Assembly: GCA_012514595.1 (NCBI GenBank)
Contig: JAAYZZ010000204.1
Coordinates: forward strand, 1 to 6,582
Reading direction: 5' to 3'
Source: Elusimicrobiota bacterium
GTDB taxonomy: Bacteria; Omnitrophota; Gorgyraeia; Zapsychrales; Fredricksoniimonadaceae
Length of the DNA stretch: 6,582 bases
In this document: positions 5,232 to 6,582 of the stretch, piece by piece
Numbering within the stretch: the first letter of the stretch is position 1
How the letters are laid out: each line of letters opens with the position of its first letter
Position numbers and translations under genes: made by a program
Notes under the pieces: generated by a model
What the model was told of the DNA's origin: nothing
Databases searched by the model: none
What the model saw: the letters and a program-made list of their open reading frames with translations, nothing else

Positions 5232-6008
5232 TCAGACAAAGAATTCTTGGACCATATCCCACAAGGTCGCGGGCGTGAATCGGCCGATATACTTTGTGGC
5301 CCCAGCCTCCATGCAGCGGTTCTTGGCCTCACGGAGCTGCTCGATCCCGTCGATGCTGTCAATATCATCCGGGGAGAAATCCGTGAACACCAGGATCTTC
5401 GTATCACGAAGGCGGCCGAAACACGACAGGGCCCGGATGATCTCCTCGGCGGAGATCTGCCCCTTCACCAGGACATCGATCAGAACGGCCCTCGGCGTGA
5501 GGATCAGGCTGTTCGAGAGGAACTCAATCGGGTCCTGGGTCTTCCCCACGATCAGACCCTGCGACTGAAGGACCTGGCCCATCTGTTCATTCTCGTCGGG
5601 ATTGACGCCGAGGATCAGCGTCTGCTTGTTCTTGCGGTCAAGTTCCTGACAGGTGAAAACGTAATCGACCTTGTGCAGCAGCTTCTCCCCGTCCAGGGGC
5701 TTGGGGAGAAAATGCTCGACCCCCAGGGTCTTGAACGACTCGCGGAAGATCCTGTTATCCGTGATAATGATGATCGGGATCTGGGCGGTCTTGGGATCCT
5801 TCTTGAGCTCCTTGTAAACATCGACCCCGTCCATGATGGGCATGATGACATCGAGGACGATCAGATCGATACGGACCGACTGGATGATCTCCCACGCCTC
5901 GCGGCCGTTCTTGGCTGTCTCAACGGAGAACCCGTGCTCTTCCAGCTTCTGCCGCGCCAAGGCCACGACTGTTGGTTCATCATCCGCGATCAATATCCTT
6001 TTAGGCAT
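5232..6008 (-). CDS. Response regulator with receiver plus degenerate receiver domain
   Basis: This 258-aa protein lacks an obvious DNA-binding or enzymatic output domain. Residues 3-120 form a complete receiver: acidic pair D9-D10 (IADDEP), phospho-acceptor D53 (LIVLDVIMP), T83 (IIITD) and K103 (FLPKPL). Residues 129-258 look like a second receiver that has decayed. LILGVNPDE stands where the acidic pair should be. D178 (AVLIDVLVKG) remains at the acceptor position and T209 (LVFTD) is kept. GATKYIGRF has Arg (R243) near the usual Lys. The second domain probably mediates dimerisation or partner binding. The start at 6008 is preferred over ATG 6014, because AAGGAG (6016-6021) is 7 nt from the former and only 1 nt from the latter. 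It sits between a helicase gene and the CoA-binding gene on the same strand. No cognate kinase is in the window. Confidence 0.87.
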   Translation of the reverse strand: MPKRILIADDEPTVVALARQKLEEHGFSVETAKNGREAWEIIQSVRIDLIVLDVIMPIMDGVDVYKELKKDPKTAQIPIIIITDNRIFRESFKTLGVEHFLPKPLDGEKLLHKVDYVFTCQELDRKNKQTLILGVNPDENEQMGQVLQSQGLIVGKTQDPIEFLSNSLILTPRAVLIDVLVKGQISAEEIIRALSCFGRLRDTKILVFTDFSPDDIDSIDGIEQLREAKNRCMEAGATKYIGRFTPATLWDMVQEFFV

Positions 6009-6044
6009 ACTCATACTCCTTATTAACGTCCCGTCTCTTTGTTT

Positions 6045-6582
6045 TTATTCTAGAACAAGATGTCTTTTTCGCATCTGTTTTTTCAGATTTTCCAGGAAAA
6101 TGACGACGCGTTCATCCATCAGGACATGCCGGCGGCCGATGGGCGCCTTAAGAACAAGACCGGACAGGTCCGTACACCGCGAGAGGGCCACATAGACCTG
6201 ACCATGCGAGAAGGTCCCGCGCCCGATATCGATCACAACATGGGAGAAGGTCTTCCCCTGGGCCTTATGGATCGTGACCGCCCAGGCCAGCCGCAAGGGA
6301 TACTGGATGAAGGACCCCACGACCTCGGACTCGATACGGGAGGAATCCTTGTTATAAAAAAAGCGGTACATCTCCCAGGTGAACGGCGTGACGTCCACCT
6401 CAGGCCCATCCGCCAACTGTACCCGGATGGCATCCTCTTCCTCCCCGTGGATGATATCCGTGACATGCCCCAGGGACCCGTTGACCCAACGCCCCAAAGA
6501 GTCATTGTTCAGGAGCATGACCTGGGCCCCGAACTTGAGGCCCAGGACCTCCTGGGTGGGAAGATTGCGGGCCTCAAAAGTC
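6045..6582 (-). CDS. PIF1/RecD-like DNA helicase, C-terminal part (5' end outside window)
   Basis: The minus-strand frame is open to the right edge, giving the last 178 residues of a superfamily 1 helicase. Near the edge it has [21 protein letters not shown]....GRWVNGSLG, the beta-rich insertion segment typical of PIF1/RecD2-like enzymes. The UvrD_C_2 region follows: [18 protein letters not shown] (about 95-112, motif with TIHKAQG) and [16 protein letters not shown] (about 127-142, motif VI with the arginine of ALSR). The Walker A and B motifs must lie beyond the window. An internal ATG at 6518 is not a real start, because conserved sequence continues upstream of it. The ending [19 protein letters not shown] is typical of bacterial PIF1-like ATPases, which unwind DNA 5' to 3'. 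The stop at 6045 is 36 nt before the response regulator start, and no terminator is seen between them. Confidence 0.85.
   Translation of the reverse strand, partial: TFEARNLPTQEVLGLKFGAQVMLLNNDSLGRWVNGSLGHVTDIIHGEEEDAIRVQLADGPEVDVTPFTWEMYRFFYNKDSSRIESEVVGSFIQYPLRLAWAVTIHKAQGKTFSHVVIDIGRGTFSHGQVYVALSRCTDLSGLVLKAPIGRRHVLMDERVVIFLENLKKQMRKRHLVLE

Noticed and set aside
6009..6021. ATG at 6014 as start of the response regulator
   Set aside because: The AAGGAG is only 1 nt away. The ATG at 6008 has the normal 7-nt spacing.
5118..6026. Long plus-strand open frame (302 codons) opposite the response regulator
   Set aside because: The opposite strand has complete receiver motifs and a good RBS. This frame has no motif and spans two real genes, so it is a shadow.
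6015..6044. Possible promoter between helicase and response regulator (TAGAAT-like -10)
   Set aside because: No acceptable -35 lies at a normal distance and the gap is short, so co-transcription is simpler.
1..6582. Mobile elements, CRISPR arrays, attachment sites at the tRNA, or tandem repeats
   Set aside because: No transposase or integrase motifs, no regularly spaced repeats, and no copy of the tRNA 3' end longer than the 7-nt ATGGCCC just downstream were found by eye.

Overview
The window reads as ordinary bacterial chromosome of moderately high GC. The genes are tightly packed, have canonical AAGGAGG-type ribosome binding sites, and are almost all on the minus strand. Transketolase is encoded as separate N- and C-terminal subunit genes, as in Clostridia, Thermotogae, archaea and many uncultured bacterial phyla. 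Together with a short TRAM-less Fe-S uracil methyltransferase and a receiver/pseudo-receiver protein, this suggests a less-studied lineage (an Omnitrophota-like or similar candidate phylum is a guess at low confidence) rather than a proteobacterial model organism. I see no phage, transposon, CRISPR or integron signals.

Layout, left to right. (1) At the left edge is a thioredoxin-fold protein with a CNHC motif (minus strand, 3' end outside the window). It is divergent from the only plus-strand gene, a metallo-beta-lactamase-fold hydrolase, across a 106-nt purine-rich promoter region. (2) The hydrolase converges, with 6 nt between stop codons, on a minus-strand pair: a membrane-anchored PsbP-like protein followed 4 nt later by an RlmC/RlmD-type 5-methyluridine methyltransferase. 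(3) Upstream of that pair, a strong intrinsic terminator closes the transketolase operon. The C subunit is intact and its start overlaps the stop of the N subunit as TGATG. The N subunit gene carries a frame disruption near 4361-4366. (4) A tRNA-Lys(CUU) with encoded CCA and a good sigma70-type promoter lies just upstream and probably shares a transcript with the transketolase genes. (5) The right-hand block, read leftwards, is the C-terminal part of a PIF1/RecD-like helicase (5' end outside the window), a two-domain response regulator, and a small CoA-binding Rossmann protein.

Functionally this is housekeeping: non-oxidative pentose phosphate metabolism, tRNA and rRNA biology, redox and thiol chemistry, and signalling. 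I found no convincing undescribed system. The observations most worth checking are the transketolase frameshift, the mutually exclusive hairpins between the tRNA and the transketolase start, and the terminator placed directly against the PsbP-like gene's ribosome binding site.
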